From: Rhodospirillales bacterium Ga0074136
GTDB lineage: Bacteria > Pseudomonadota > Alphaproteobacteria > Acetobacterales > Acetobacteraceae
DNA length: 64,000 bases
NCBI GenBank assembly: GCA_001464375.1
Contig: LNEW01000075.1
Location: 1-64,000 of the forward strand
Direction of reading: 5' to 3'
A program made the position numbers and the translations under genes. A model generated the notes under the pieces. The model was not told the origin of the DNA and did no database searches. It saw nothing but the letters and a program-made list of their open reading frames with translations. Shown piece by piece: positions 34,431-43,666 of the stretch. How positions within the stretch are numbered: position 1 is the stretch's first letter; every line of letters begins with the position of its first letter.

Positions 34431-35966
34431 ATGAGCACGACCTCCGACGCACCGAAGACCGCGATGCAGAGGATGCTCGACACGGTCGAGCGCGTGGGCA
34501 ACCGCGTGCCGCATCCGGTGATGATCTTCGTCTACCTGATCGGCATCATCATCGTGCTGTCCACGCTTCTGTCGGTGTTCGGCGCGCAGGTGAACTACCA
34601 GGCCTACAACCCTGCCACCGGCAACATCGAACCCGCCTTCACCGAGGCGCGCAGCCTTCTGACCATCGAAGGCATCCGCTTCATGTACACCGGCGTGGTG
34701 GCGAACTTCATGAGCTTCACCGCGGTGGGCGTGATCATCATCGCGATGGTCGGCGTCGGCGTGGCGGAGGAGTCCGGCCTGGTGAAGGTGCTGATCCGCA
34801 AGCTGGTGATCGTCGCACCCCGCTGGGCGCTGACCTGGATCCTGACCTTCGTGGGCATCCTGTCCTCGGTCGCGGCGGATGCGGGATACCTGGTGCTGAT
34901 CCCGCTGGCGGCGGCGGCCTTCGTGTCGGTCGGGCGGCATCCGCTGGCTGGCCTGGCGGTGGGCTTCGCCTCGGTGGCGGCGGCCTTCCTGGTCAACATC
35001 CTGATCGTGCCGGTGGACGGCATCCTGACCGAGATCACCAACGACGCGATCCGCCTGGTCGATCCGACCCGGACCATCGACCTCGCGGCGAATGTCTGGT
35101 TCTCGATCGGCTCGACGCTGCTGCTCACCGTCCTGATCGTCGTCATCACCGAACGCGTGATCGAGCCGCGGCTGGGTACCTATACCGGCGACTACCAGGT
35201 GCCGGGCGAGAACGTGCTGAGCGAGGCGGAGTACCGCGGCCTGCGCTATGCCGGCTACGCGCTGCTGGCCGTGCTGGGCTTCGTGGCGCTGCTGCTGCTG
35301 CCGCCCGGCGCGCCGCTGCGCAACCCGACGACCGGCGCTATGATCAGCAACTCGCCCTTCATGAACAGCCTGATCGTGACCATCGCCCTGATCTTCGGCG
35401 TGACCGGCGCGGCCTTTGGGCGCGGCGCGGGCACGATGAAAAATTCGGGGGAGATCATCGCCGCCATCCAGAAGTCGATCGGCGGCCTGGCCGGGCTGAT
35501 CCTGCTGCTGCTGGTGATCAGCCAGTTCATCGCCTTCTTCAACTACACCAACATGGCGACGCTGGCGGCGGTCTCGGCTGCGCGGATCCTCGAGGCGCTG
35601 AACCTGCCGTCGATCGCGCTGATCATCGGCTTCGTGGTGGCGGTGTTCGGGCTCGACCTGATCATCACCGCCGCCATCGCGAAATGGGCGATTTTCGCGC
35701 CCGTGTTCGTGCCGCTGCTGATGCAGCTGGGCGTGGAGCCCGAGGTGGTGCTGGCGGCGTATCGCGTGGGCGACAGCCCGATGAACGCGATCACGCCGCT
35801 CAATGCCTATTTCGCGATGATCGTCACCTTCGCCATCAAGTACCAGAAGGAGGCCGGCGTCGGCACGGTGATCGCGCTGATGCTGCCATACGTGATCTGG
35901 ATATCCCTGGTCTGGACTGTCTTCCTGGCGGGCTGGTACCTGCTCGGCCTGCCCTGGGGTCTGTGA
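34431..35966 (+). CDS. AbgT family transporter
   Basis: A 511-residue membrane carrier of the AbgT family (p-aminobenzoyl-glutamate importer AbgT, sulfonamide exporter MtrF). Typical parts are RVGNRVPHPVMIFVYLIG near the N terminus, the hairpin region VAEESGLVKVLIRKLV, ADAGYLVLIPLAAAAF and near the end GDSPMNAITPLNAYF. The tight linkage to an M20 dipeptidase repeats the E. coli abgAB-abgT logic: import of an aminoacylated aromatic or peptide, then hydrolysis. The exact substrate is unknown. Confidence 0.92.
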   Translation: MSTTSDAPKTAMQRMLDTVERVGNRVPHPVMIFVYLIGIIIVLSTLLSVFGAQVNYQAYNPATGNIEPAFTEARSLLTIEGIRFMYTGVVANFMSFTAVGVIIIAMVGVGVAEESGLVKVLIRKLVIVAPRWALTWILTFVGILSSVAADAGYLVLIPLAAAAFVSVGRHPLAGLAVGFASVAAAFLVNILIVPVDGILTEITNDAIRLVDPTRTIDLAANVWFSIGSTLLLTVLIVVITERVIEPRLGTYTGDYQVPGENVLSEAEYRGLRYAGYALLAVLGFVALLLLPPGAPLRNPTTGAMISNSPFMNSLIVTIALIFGVTGAAFGRGAGTMKNSGEIIAAIQKSIGGLAGLILLLLVISQFIAFFNYTNMATLAAVSAARILEALNLPSIALIIGFVVAVFGLDLIITAAIAKWAIFAPVFVPLLMQLGVEPEVVLAAYRVGDSPMNAITPLNAYFAMIVTFAIKYQKEAGVGTVIALMLPYVIWISLVWTVFLAGWYLLGLPWGL

Positions 35967-36026
35967 TGGCGTGTCGCGGCGCGATGAGTCATAAGGACCG
36001 CCCGTTCCCGGTCCCGGAGGCTGTCC

Positions 36027-36488
36027 TTGATCGTTGCGCGCCGCCTCGTCGTGTCGGCCTTTTTCGCGGTCCTCGCCGCGCCGCCGGTGGCGCATGCGCA
36101 GCAGCGCGGCCGGGCCGACCCGAACCCCGACGGCGCGGTCGAGATCGAGCAGGTGCGCGTCGGCGTGCTGGCGGTCGGCACCTCGATCGGCGGCGGGCGG
36201 CTGCGCTTCCGCGGCGAGGAACATCGCTTCTCGGTGCGGGGCATCGAATTCGGCAGCGTGGGTGTGTCCTCGCTCTCGGCGCGCGGCGAAGTGTTCAACC
36301 TGCGGCGGCTCGAGGATTTCGCCGGCCGCTACACGGAACGCGTGGTGGCGCGCCCTTCGGGTGCGCCGGGCGGGCCCGAGACGCGCTTCCTGCGCAACCA
36401 GGCCGGCGTGGAGCTGCGCCTGCGTACCGAACGCGCCGGCGGGCAGTGGCGCTTCAACGAGGCGGGCGTGACCATCGAATTGCGCTGA
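36027..36488 (+). CDS. hypothetical secreted protein
   Basis: Not firmly assigned. The 153-residue product has a signal peptide (about 1-24, ending AHA) and a compact beta-rich body with GTSIGGGRLRFRGEEHRFSV, then GVSSLSARGEVFNLRRLEDF. The alternation of glycine turns and short strands faintly resembles DUF1134/EipA-type envelope proteins; this is a weak impression. TTG 36027 is clear because GGAGG lies six bases upstream. It follows the AbgT gene by 60 bases and could be co-transcribed. Confidence 0.75.
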   Translation: MIVARRLVVSAFFAVLAAPPVAHAQQRGRADPNPDGAVEIEQVRVGVLAVGTSIGGGRLRFRGEEHRFSVRGIEFGSVGVSSLSARGEVFNLRRLEDFAGRYTERVVARPSGAPGGPETRFLRNQAGVELRLRTERAGGQWRFNEAGVTIELR

Positions 36489-36621
36489 GCGGGGTTTTTT
36501 GCTGCCCCCAGACGCCGGGCGGAACGCCCCCGGTTGCTTGGCTTTCGTCGGACTCTCGGCGGCGTATGACCGGGCGTCCGGCACCGGCGAAGTGCGCGTC
36601 CCGCAGCACGGCGGACGCGCG

Positions 36622-37302
36622 ATGATCGACGGCTTCCTCATCGCCAAGGCGCTGTCCTTCTGGCTGTTCGGCTTCTCGACGCTGCTCAGCATCATCAACC
36701 CCTTCGGCGTGGCGTTCGTCTTCCACGACATGACGCGCTGGCTGACGGCGCGGGAACGCTCGCGCCTGGCGCGGCAGATCGCCATCAACTCCTTCATCGT
36801 GCTGGTGGTCGCGCTGTTCCTCGGTTCGCGCGTGCTGTCCTTCTTCGGCATCTCGCTGGAGGCGTTGCGGATCGGCGGCGGGCTCGCGGTCGCGGCCAGC
36901 GGCTGGGTGATGCTGCGCGCCCCGCCGGAGGAATCGAAGGCGCCATCCGCCATGGACACCGCGCCGGTCGAACGCATGGCCTTCTTCCCGCTGACCCTGC
37001 CGCTGACCACCGGGCCCGGGTCGATCGCCGCCTCCATCGCGCTGGGCGCCGAGCGCACCACCTCGTCCGAGGGCGTGCTGCTGGTGAGCGCCATTTCCTC
37101 GCTGCTGGTCGCGGCCTCGGTCGCCGTCTGCATCTGGCTGTCCTATGCCTATTCCGAGTCGATCGCGCGGCGGATCGGCCCGCAGGGCACGCTGGTGGCG
37201 ACCAAGCTCACCGCCTTCCTGCTGCTGTGCATCGGCGTGCAGATCATCCTGACCGGCGTGACCGATGCGCTGCGGCCGCTGATCGCTGTACGCGCCGGGT
37301 GA
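36622..37302 (+). CDS. MarC family integral membrane protein
   Basis: A 226-residue, six-span inner-membrane protein. It has the family marks SIINPFGVAFVF (about 23-34), a glycine-rich middle span LRIGGGLAVAASGWVML and the half-repeat FPLTLPLTTGPGSIAASIAL (about 122-141). MarC proteins were once linked to multiple antibiotic resistance; transport function is unproven. A T6 run follows the preceding gene, but its stem is poor. The SLC13-type permease gene begins four bases after the stop. Confidence 0.9.
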   Translation: MIDGFLIAKALSFWLFGFSTLLSIINPFGVAFVFHDMTRWLTARERSRLARQIAINSFIVLVVALFLGSRVLSFFGISLEALRIGGGLAVAASGWVMLRAPPEESKAPSAMDTAPVERMAFFPLTLPLTTGPGSIAASIALGAERTTSSEGVLLVSAISSLLVAASVAVCIWLSYAYSESIARRIGPQGTLVATKLTAFLLLCIGVQIILTGVTDALRPLIAVRAG

Positions 37303-37306
37303 AAGC

Positions 37307-39139
37307 ATGAACACCGACCTCCTCATCGTCCTGGCGCTGCTCGGCGCTGCCATCGCCATGTTCATCGCGAACAAGCCCCGCATGGATGCGGTGGGGCTGC
37401 TGATGATCGTGCTGCTGCCCTTCACCGGGGTGCTCACGGTGAACGAGGCGCTGGCCGGCTTCGCCGACCCGTCCATCATCCTGATCGCGGCGTTGTTCGT
37501 GATCGGGGAGGCGTTGGTGCGCACCGGCACCGCGCAGCAGATCGGCGATTTCCTGAACGCGAAGTCCGGCGGCAACGAGACGCGGCTGCTGGTCCTGCTG
37601 ATGGTCGCCGGCGCCGGCCTCGGCGCCTTCATGTCGTCCACCGCGGTGGTCGCGATCTTCATCCCGATCGTGCTGCGCATCTGCCAGAATACCGGTGCAT
37701 CGCCCAGCCAGCTGATGATGCCGCTGTCCGTCGCGGCGTTGATCAGCGGCATGATGACGCTGGTCGCTACCGCGCCGAACCTGGTGGTCAGTGCCGAGCT
37801 GGTGCGCCAGGGCCATGCCGGATTCTCGTTCTTCGCCTTTGCGCCCTTCGGCGTGCCCATCCTGGTGCTGGGCATCGGCTACATGCTGGTGGCCCGCCGC
37901 CTTTTGCCCGACCGCCGCCCGCCCGGGACCGACCGGCGGCGTGCGCCGAGCCTGCGCGACTGGGTGACCACCTACGGGCTCGCCGGACGGGCCTTCCGCG
38001 TGCGGATCGCCGGTGGTTCACCGCTGGTCGGCCGGCGGCTGGAGCAGCTGGCGCTGCGCAAGGAGGGCGTGAACATCCTCGCCATCGAGCGGAAGCGCAG
38101 CTTCGCGACGGAGGTGATCCGTCCGAACGGATCGACCGAACTTGCGGTCGGCGACATCGTACTGCTCGACATCCGCGCCTCCGCCGAGCGCAGGGCCGCC
38201 TGGAAGGAGGAATACCGCATCGAGACGCTGCCGTTCGAGGAGGGCGACTATTTCCTCGACCGGTCGCAGGACATCGGCATGATCGAGGCGATCATCCCGC
38301 CCGACTCGGCGCTGATCGGCAGCACGGTGCTGGAGGCGCGGGTGCGGGCGGAATACCGCCTGACCGTGATCGGCCTGCGCCACCGCCAGGACGTGGTCGG
38401 CCCCGAACTGCTCGAGACCAAGCTGAGCGCGGGCGACACGCTGCTGCTGACCGGCTTCTGGTCGGACATCAGCCACCTGCAGGCCGATGGCCACGACCTG
38501 CTGGTGCTTAACCTGCCGGCCGAACACGCCGAGCTGCTGCCGGCCGCCGGCCGCGCGCCGCAGGCGGTGGCGATCCTGGCACTCACCGTCGGGCTGATGG
38601 TGAGCGGCCTGGTGCCCAATGTGCACGCGGCGCTGATCGGCTGCCTGCTGATGGGGCTGTTCCGCTGCATCGACCTGAACAGCGCGTACCGGTCGATCTC
38701 GTGGAAAAGCCTCGTGCTGATCGTGGGCATGTTGCCCTTCTCGATCGCGCTGCAGCGCACGGGCGGCGTGGACCTGGCGGCGGATGCGGTGGTGGCGCTG
38801 GCCGGCGAAGCCGCGCCGCGCGTGCTGCTGGGGGTGATCTTCATCATCACCGCCATGCTTGGCCTGTTCATCTCCAACACCGCGACGGCGGTGCTCATGG
38901 CGCCCGTGTCGCTGGCCGTCGCGGCCGAGATCGGCGCCTCGCCCTATCCCTTCGCGATGATCGTAGCGCTGGCGGCGTCCACCGCCTTCATGACGCCGGT
39001 CTCCTCGCCGGTGAACACATTGGTGGTGGGGCCGGGCAACTACACCTTCGGCGACTTCCTGAAGGTGGGTGTGCCGTTGTCGATCGTTGTGATGCTGGTC
39101 TGCGTGCTGCTGGTGCCGATCGTCCTGCCGCTACGCTGA
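37307..39139 (+). CDS. SLC13-type anion permease with two RCK C-terminal domains
   Basis: A 610-residue Na+/anion symporter of the divalent anion family, probably for sulfate, phosphate or dicarboxylates. Two halves of membrane spans (about 1-205 and 410-610) surround two cytosolic TrkA_C domains (about 225-305 and 310-395), as in YfbS/SdcS-like carriers. The conserved SNT-type motifs read SSTAVVAIFIPIV and NTATAVLMAPVSLAVAAEIG, with MTPVSSPVNTLVVGPGNYTFGD near the end. Linked to marC by a four-base gap. Confidence 0.9.
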   Translation: MNTDLLIVLALLGAAIAMFIANKPRMDAVGLLMIVLLPFTGVLTVNEALAGFADPSIILIAALFVIGEALVRTGTAQQIGDFLNAKSGGNETRLLVLLMVAGAGLGAFMSSTAVVAIFIPIVLRICQNTGASPSQLMMPLSVAALISGMMTLVATAPNLVVSAELVRQGHAGFSFFAFAPFGVPILVLGIGYMLVARRLLPDRRPPGTDRRRAPSLRDWVTTYGLAGRAFRVRIAGGSPLVGRRLEQLALRKEGVNILAIERKRSFATEVIRPNGSTELAVGDIVLLDIRASAERRAAWKEEYRIETLPFEEGDYFLDRSQDIGMIEAIIPPDSALIGSTVLEARVRAEYRLTVIGLRHRQDVVGPELLETKLSAGDTLLLTGFWSDISHLQADGHDLLVLNLPAEHAELLPAAGRAPQAVAILALTVGLMVSGLVPNVHAALIGCLLMGLFRCIDLNSAYRSISWKSLVLIVGMLPFSIALQRTGGVDLAADAVVALAGEAAPRVLLGVIFIITAMLGLFISNTATAVLMAPVSLAVAAEIGASPYPFAMIVALAASTAFMTPVSSPVNTLVVGPGNYTFGDFLKVGVPLSIVVMLVCVLLVPIVLPLR

Positions 39140-39218
39140 TCGCGCACCCGCACGCTATGCTCGGATTGCGTGCAGTCGAAACAGCGCCCGGAACCCGCCC
39201 AGGAGCACGGATGCTGCG

Positions 39219-39680
39219 CTATTCCAGGCGCAGCGCGGCGCGCAGTTCCGCCGCGCCGGCCGGGTCCGACAGCATCGCCAGCCTCCCGGCCGCCAGCAGC
39301 GCGATGCGATGCAGCAGCGCCCGCCGCCGCGCCGGCGCCAGGCGATGCTCCGGCGCGTCGCGCAGCAGCGCGGCCTCGCGGTCCTCGGCCACCAGCAGCC
39401 CGACCTCCGCGGGCAGCAGGCCCTGCGGGAAATCGAGATCCACCGCGAAATACAGCCGGTCGCACCAGGCCCGGTAGTCCTGCCACTTCGCATCGCACAG
39501 GTAGTCCCGCGCGCAGGACTTCACCTCCAGGATGGCGAAGTCGCCCGACGGCAGCAGGGCCAGGATGTCGGCACGGCGGCCATCGGGCAGCGGCACCTGC
39601 TCGACCGGCGCCCAGCCTTGCAGGATGCAGAAGCGCGCCGCGGCGCGCGTGACGGCAAGGGTGCGGGCGGGCGCTTCCAT
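39219..39680 (-). CDS. mmcB: MmcB family DNA repair protein
   Basis: A 153-residue nuclease-like protein with a PD-(D/E)xK fold. In Caulobacter MmcB is a LexA-controlled protein acting in mitomycin C damage repair. The motifs are GRRADILALLPSGDFAILEVKS (acidic Asp then E-x-K, about 35-55), DAKWQDYRAWCDRLYFAVDLDF (about 62-83) and the block DAPEHRLAPARRRALL near the end. ATG 39680 is chosen since homology begins there. It is convergent with the SLC13-type gene. No clear LexA box was seen upstream. Confidence 0.88.
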   Translation of the reverse strand: MEAPARTLAVTRAAARFCILQGWAPVEQVPLPDGRRADILALLPSGDFAILEVKSCARDYLCDAKWQDYRAWCDRLYFAVDLDFPQGLLPAEVGLLVAEDREAALLRDAPEHRLAPARRRALLHRIALLAAGRLAMLSDPAGAAELRAALRLE

Positions 39681-39768
39681 GCCGTCATGTTCGCGCTTCG
39701 TTCGCGCGCTGGTCAAGGGCAGCCGGCCGGCCGCACCGCCGGTCGTGCCGTGCGGCCGGCCGGTCTGC

Positions 39769-40602
39769 TCAGCGCACCAGGCCGCTCGGCTTCGGCGTGG
39801 CGCCGACATTCCCGGCGGAGCGTCCCGCATCGACCGGCAGGGTCACGCCCGTGATCCAGCGCGCCGCCGGCGATGCCAGGAAGCACGCCGCCTCCGCCAC
39901 ATCCCAGGCGGAGCCTTCGATCTTCAGCAGCCCCGCATTCGCCCGCTGCTCGCGCAATTCGTCCGACATGCCGCGCGACGCCACCATGGGCGTGTAGACA
40001 TAGCCGGGCGCGACGGCATTCACGCGCACCAGGTCTCCGCCATGATGCGCCGCCATGGCACGCGTCATCTGCACGATGGCACCCTTGGTGGTGGCATAGA
40101 GCAGTCCCGGATGCCCGCCCTGCAGCCCGGCGATCGACGCCAGGTTCACGATCGCGCCGGCGCCCTGCCTGCGCATTTCCGGCACGGCGAACTTCGCCAT
40201 CAGCATCACCGACTTCACGTTCACCTGCATCGCGTGGTCCCAGGCGGTCTCGTCCACGGCGGTCGCGTCGCCGGGCGGGCCGCTGATGCCGACATTGTTG
40301 ACCAGGATGTCCACGCGGCCCCACAGGCGCACCGCCTCGGCGACCGCGGCGGCGCAATCGGCGGATTTCGAGACGTCACAGACCGCGCTGGCGCAGGTGC
40401 CGCCCTCGGCACGGATCATCTCCTCGGTGCCCTTCAGCCAGCCGAGCTCGACATCCAGCAGCAGCACGCGCGCGCCGCGACGGGCCAGCAGCGCCGCGAT
40501 GGCGCGCCCGTTGCCGATGGTGGTGGTGCCGGTGCCGGGGTCGCGCGACCCGGCGCCGGTGACGATGGCGACGCGACCATCGAAACGCGTGTTGTCCTGC
40601 AT
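39769..40602 (-). CDS. SDR oxidoreductase with expanded glycine motif
   Basis: A 277-residue short-chain dehydrogenase. The cofactor motif is longer than normal: TGAGSRDPGTGTTTIGNGRA (about 15-34), in place of T-G-x3-G-x-G. The rest is classical: NNVGI (about 93), catalytic Ser in NLASIAG, YATTK with Tyr/Lys about 163-167, and NAVAPGYVYTPM. GGAGGGAA precedes the ATG by six to eight bases. It is divergent from the PQQ-type sugar dehydrogenase gene. Confidence 0.87.
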   Translation of the reverse strand: MQDNTRFDGRVAIVTGAGSRDPGTGTTTIGNGRAIAALLARRGARVLLLDVELGWLKGTEEMIRAEGGTCASAVCDVSKSADCAAAVAEAVRLWGRVDILVNNVGISGPPGDATAVDETAWDHAMQVNVKSVMLMAKFAVPEMRRQGAGAIVNLASIAGLQGGHPGLLYATTKGAIVQMTRAMAAHHGGDLVRVNAVAPGYVYTPMVASRGMSDELREQRANAGLLKIEGSAWDVAEAACFLASPAARWITGVTLPVDAGRSAGNVGATPKPSGLVR

Positions 40603-40700
40603 GTGTCGTTCCCTCCGATGCCGCCAGCCTGCACCGGGTTGGCGGGGTTAGGAAGCCAGGGACGGTTGCGCGCGGCGCGAAGCGGGACCACCTCCGGGCC

Positions 40701-41816
40701 ATGATCCGCCGCACCCTTCTTGCCCTCACGCTCCTCGCCGCGCCGGCCGCGGCGCAGCAGGCGCCCATCGCCTCGGAACGCGCGACGTTCCGCGTGACCA
40801 CCGTCGCGCAGGGGCTTGAGCACCCCTGGGGCGCGGCCTTCCTGCCGGACGGGTCGATGCTGGTCACCGAACGGCCCGGCCGGCTGCGGCGGATCGGCAC
40901 GGATGGGCGGGTCTCGCCGCCATTGGCCGGCGTGCCGCAGGTCGAGGCCGGCGGCCAGGGCGGGCTGCTGGACGTGGCGCTGGCGCCGGATTTCGCCCGC
41001 ACGCGGGAGATCTTCCTGTGCCAGGCCGCTTCGGTGGAGGGCGGTGCGTTGACGCGGCTGGTGACTGCGCGGTTGTCACCCGCCGGTGATGCGCTGACGG
41101 GCCTGCGCCGGATACTGGATGCGACGCCGGCGCAGTCCTTCGGCCGGCTGCACTATGGCTGCCGCATCGCCTTCGGGCGCGACGGGCATCTGTATCTCTC
41201 GACGGGCGAGCGCAACGAACGGGCGCGCGCGCAACGCATGGACGACCTGGCCGGCAAGGTGATCCGCCTGACGCGCGATGGCCGCGTGCCGGCGGACAAT
41301 CCCTTCGTCGGGCAGCAGGGCGTGCGGCCGGAGATCTGGTCCTACGGCCATCGTCATCCGCAGGGGCTCGCGGTGAATCCGTGGACCGGCAGCCTGTGGG
41401 AGGCCGAGTTCGGCCCACGCGGCGGCGATGAGATCAACGTGATCCAGCGTGGCGCCAATTTCGGCTGGCCCGTGGTCAGCCACGGGCGTGAGTATTGGGG
41501 GCCGCGGATTTCGCGCGATACCGCGGCACCGAACATCGCCGAGCCGGCGCATGTGTGGGTGCCGTCCGTCAGCCCGTCCGGCATCGCTTTCTACGACGGC
41601 GCGGCGTTTCCGGGCTGGCAGCGCAGCCTGTTCGTCGCCGCGCTGAACACGCCCGGGCTGGTGCGGCTGACGACGGAGGGCGACCGCGTGACCGGGGAGG
41701 AGCGGCTGCTCTGGGGCCAGGCGCGGCTGCGCAACGTGGTGGTCGGCCCCGATGGGCGCGTGTATCTCCTGACGGATTCGCCACAGGGTGCGGTGCTGCG
41801 GCTGGATCCCGCCTGA
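40701..41816 (+). CDS. PQQ-dependent aldose sugar dehydrogenase (YliI-like)
   Basis: A 371-residue periplasmic six-bladed propeller of the soluble glucose dehydrogenase family. A signal peptide (about 1-19) is followed by the propeller with GLEHPWGAAFLPDGSMLVTE (about 38-57), the catalytic-His region GGQGGLLDVALAPDF, RLHYGCRIAFGRDGHLYLST, SYGHRHPQGLAVNP and EFGPRGGDEIN (Ca/PQQ site). Such enzymes oxidise aldose C1 using PQQ; whether the host makes PQQ cannot be judged here. A convergent acyl-CoA operon ends 39 bases downstream. Confidence 0.92.
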   Translation: MIRRTLLALTLLAAPAAAQQAPIASERATFRVTTVAQGLEHPWGAAFLPDGSMLVTERPGRLRRIGTDGRVSPPLAGVPQVEAGGQGGLLDVALAPDFARTREIFLCQAASVEGGALTRLVTARLSPAGDALTGLRRILDATPAQSFGRLHYGCRIAFGRDGHLYLSTGERNERARAQRMDDLAGKVIRLTRDGRVPADNPFVGQQGVRPEIWSYGHRHPQGLAVNPWTGSLWEAEFGPRGGDEINVIQRGANFGWPVVSHGREYWGPRISRDTAAPNIAEPAHVWVPSVSPSGIAFYDGAAFPGWQRSLFVAALNTPGLVRLTTEGDRVTGEERLLWGQARLRNVVVGPDGRVYLLTDSPQGAVLRLDPA

Positions 41817-41855
41817 CGCTGGCGGCGGGGCCTGCGCGCCTCGTGATGGTGCGGA

Positions 41856-42659
41856 TCAGCGCCCCTCGAAGGACGGCGCGCGCTTCTCCAGCATGGAATC
41901 CACCGCCTCGCGATGGTCGCGCGTGCCGTGCGCCAGCGCCTGGTAGGCGGCGGACATCTCAAGCAGCGTCGACAGGCGCATGTGCTGGCTTTCGCGCAGC
42001 AGCCGCTTGGTCAGGCGCACCGCCTGCGGCGGGTTGACCGCGATGCGCGCCGCCATCTCCCGCGCGGCGGCCATCAGCGCGTCGGGTGCGACCACCTTCG
42101 ACACCAGGCCGCAGGCCAGCGCCTCCGCCGGCGTGATGGCATCGCCGGTCAGCGACATCTCCAGCGCCTTCGACATCCCCACCACCTTCGGCAGCAGGTA
42201 GGCGCCGCCATCGCCGGGCACGATGCCGACCTTCACGAAGGATTCCGCGAAGCGCGCGGTCTCGGAGGCGATGCGGATGTCGCACATGCAGGCGAGGTCG
42301 AGCCCCGCGCCGATCGCCGGGCCGTTGATCGCGGCGATGGTCGGCACGTCCATCTCGTACAGTGCCAACGGGATCATCTGGATGCCGAAGCGATAGGATT
42401 CGCGGACCTCGGCACCCGTCTCCCCGCGCGTGATGCCGGTCTTGTCGCGCATGCCCTTGAGGTCGCCGCCGGCGCAGAAGGACGAACCGGCGCCGGTCAC
42501 GATCACCACGCGCACATCCGGGTCGCGGTTCAGCGCGCGGCAGGCATCCGCCACCTCGGCGCATTCCGCCGCGTTCGAGATCGCGTTGCGCTTCTCCGGT
42601 CGGTTCAGCGTGAGGGTGACGATGTGGCCGTCGCGCTCGGTCTTCAGGAAGTCGGTCAT
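41856..42659 (-). CDS. enoyl-CoA hydratase/isomerase family protein
   Basis: A 267-residue crotonase-fold enzyme. The oxyanion hole segments are SSFCAGGDLKGM (about 60-71) and INGPAIGAGLDLACMCDIRI (about 108-127), followed by the active-site loop KVGIVPGDGGAYLLPKVVG, in which Asp stands where classical hydratases have the second Glu. This may mean isomerase-type chemistry. Its ATG overlaps the stop of the preceding acyl-CoA dehydrogenase gene. It is the last gene of the CoA-transferase / two-dehydrogenase operon. Confidence 0.92.
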   Translation of the reverse strand: MTDFLKTERDGHIVTLTLNRPEKRNAISNAAECAEVADACRALNRDPDVRVVIVTGAGSSFCAGGDLKGMRDKTGITRGETGAEVRESYRFGIQMIPLALYEMDVPTIAAINGPAIGAGLDLACMCDIRIASETARFAESFVKVGIVPGDGGAYLLPKVVGMSKALEMSLTGDAITPAEALACGLVSKVVAPDALMAAAREMAARIAVNPPQAVRLTKRLLRESQHMRLSTLLEMSAAYQALAHGTRDHREAVDSMLEKRAPSFEGR

Positions 42660-43666
42660 GCGGAAGGGTCCTGGTCGCGGGAGGTGAGGAAGGTCCAGAG
42701 CGGGCCGGGTGCCGATTGGACAAGCGCGCCGATGCGGGCGGACCAGAAGCGTTCGGAGCCGCCTTCCTCGCGCCAGGACCACAGCCGGCGCGTCAGGTGA
42801 TGCAGCGCGTGTTCCTCGGTGATGCCCATGGCCGCAAGGACCTGGTGCGCGATGGCGGCACCCTTCGCGGCGGCCTCGCCTGCCGTGACCTTGGCGCAGC
42901 CGATCTCGAAGGCGGCGTCGGCGATGCCGCGCGCCTCGGCGGCGCGCGCGGCGGCCGCGGCGGCGACGGAGACCGCCGAGGTTTCCGCCGCGAAGACCGC
43001 GAGCTGCTGCTGCAGCGCCTGGAAGCGCCCGATCGGGCGGCCGAACTGTTTGCGCGTGTTCGCGTGGTCCACCGCCAGCGCCAGCGCGCCCTGCATCGCG
43101 CCGGCGATCTGCGCGGAGCGCAGCAGCGCGGTCAGCGCGCGCGCGGCGTCGTTGCCCCAGGCGTTGGGCAGCGTTCCCTCGGCGATCGGCGCGCTGGTGC
43201 CGGCCAGCGTGTCGCGGGGTTCGCGCGCGATATTGCTGCCCTGCGTCCAGTGCTGCGCCGCGGCGGCGTGCAGCGCGACGCGCGCGCCATCCACGATCAC
43301 GACATGCGCGGCGTGACGCCCCCACGGGACGGGCGCGCCTGCGGCCGCGAAGCTCAGCAGGCCCGGCGGGGCGTCGATGCCGGCGGCGGCCAAGAGCGCC
43401 GCCGCACCGATCCCTTCCGCCAGCGGCACCGGTGCGCCGGCGCGGCCCAGGGCTTCCAGCAGCGGCATGACATCCGGCAGGCCGAGCCCGGCGCCACCGC
43501 GCGCCTCCGGCACCAGCGCACCGCCAAGGCCGAGCGCATCGAGCGCGTCCCACGCCGCGCGCGGGAATTCTCCGGCTTCGAGCGCACGCAAGGTCGCCAC
43601 ATCCGCCGCATCCGCCAGCGCGCGCGTGGCCTGGTCCGCGAGTTCCGCGGCGATCGACGTGTCCAT
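42656..43666 (-). CDS. acyl-CoA dehydrogenase-like protein, small subunit type
   Basis: A 336-residue member of the ACAD fold, shorter and more divergent than its neighbour. The N-terminal helical part (about 1-100) is followed by a degenerate middle domain, then AGAMQGALALAVDHANTRKQFGR-type FAD-contact helices (split here at about 205-227), and QLAVFAAETSAVS. It lacks the usual C-terminal catalytic pattern. Side-by-side unequal ACAD genes often form alpha2-beta2 enzymes in side-chain or sterol catabolism; that is the likely role here. Overlaps both neighbours by four or fewer bases. Confidence 0.85.
   Translation of the reverse strand: MDTSIAAELADQATRALADAADVATLRALEAGEFPRAAWDALDALGLGGALVPEARGGAGLGLPDVMPLLEALGRAGAPVPLAEGIGAAALLAAAGIDAPPGLLSFAAAGAPVPWGRHAAHVVIVDGARVALHAAAAQHWTQGSNIAREPRDTLAGTSAPIAEGTLPNAWGNDAARALTALLRSAQIAGAMQGALALAVDHANTRKQFGRPIGRFQALQQQLAVFAAETSAVSVAAAAAARAAEARGIADAAFEIGCAKVTAGEAAAKGAAIAHQVLAAMGITEEHALHHLTRRLWSWREEGGSERFWSARIGALVQSAPGPLWTFLTSRDQDPSA

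Noticed and set aside
36486-36512. T6 run after the hypothetical gene as a terminator
   Set aside because: The T run sits in the loop between a weak GGGG and CCCC rather than after a stem.
33984-37133. 1049-codon minus-strand frame
   Set aside because: Runs antisense through the M20, AbgT and MarC genes and shows no coherent protein features.
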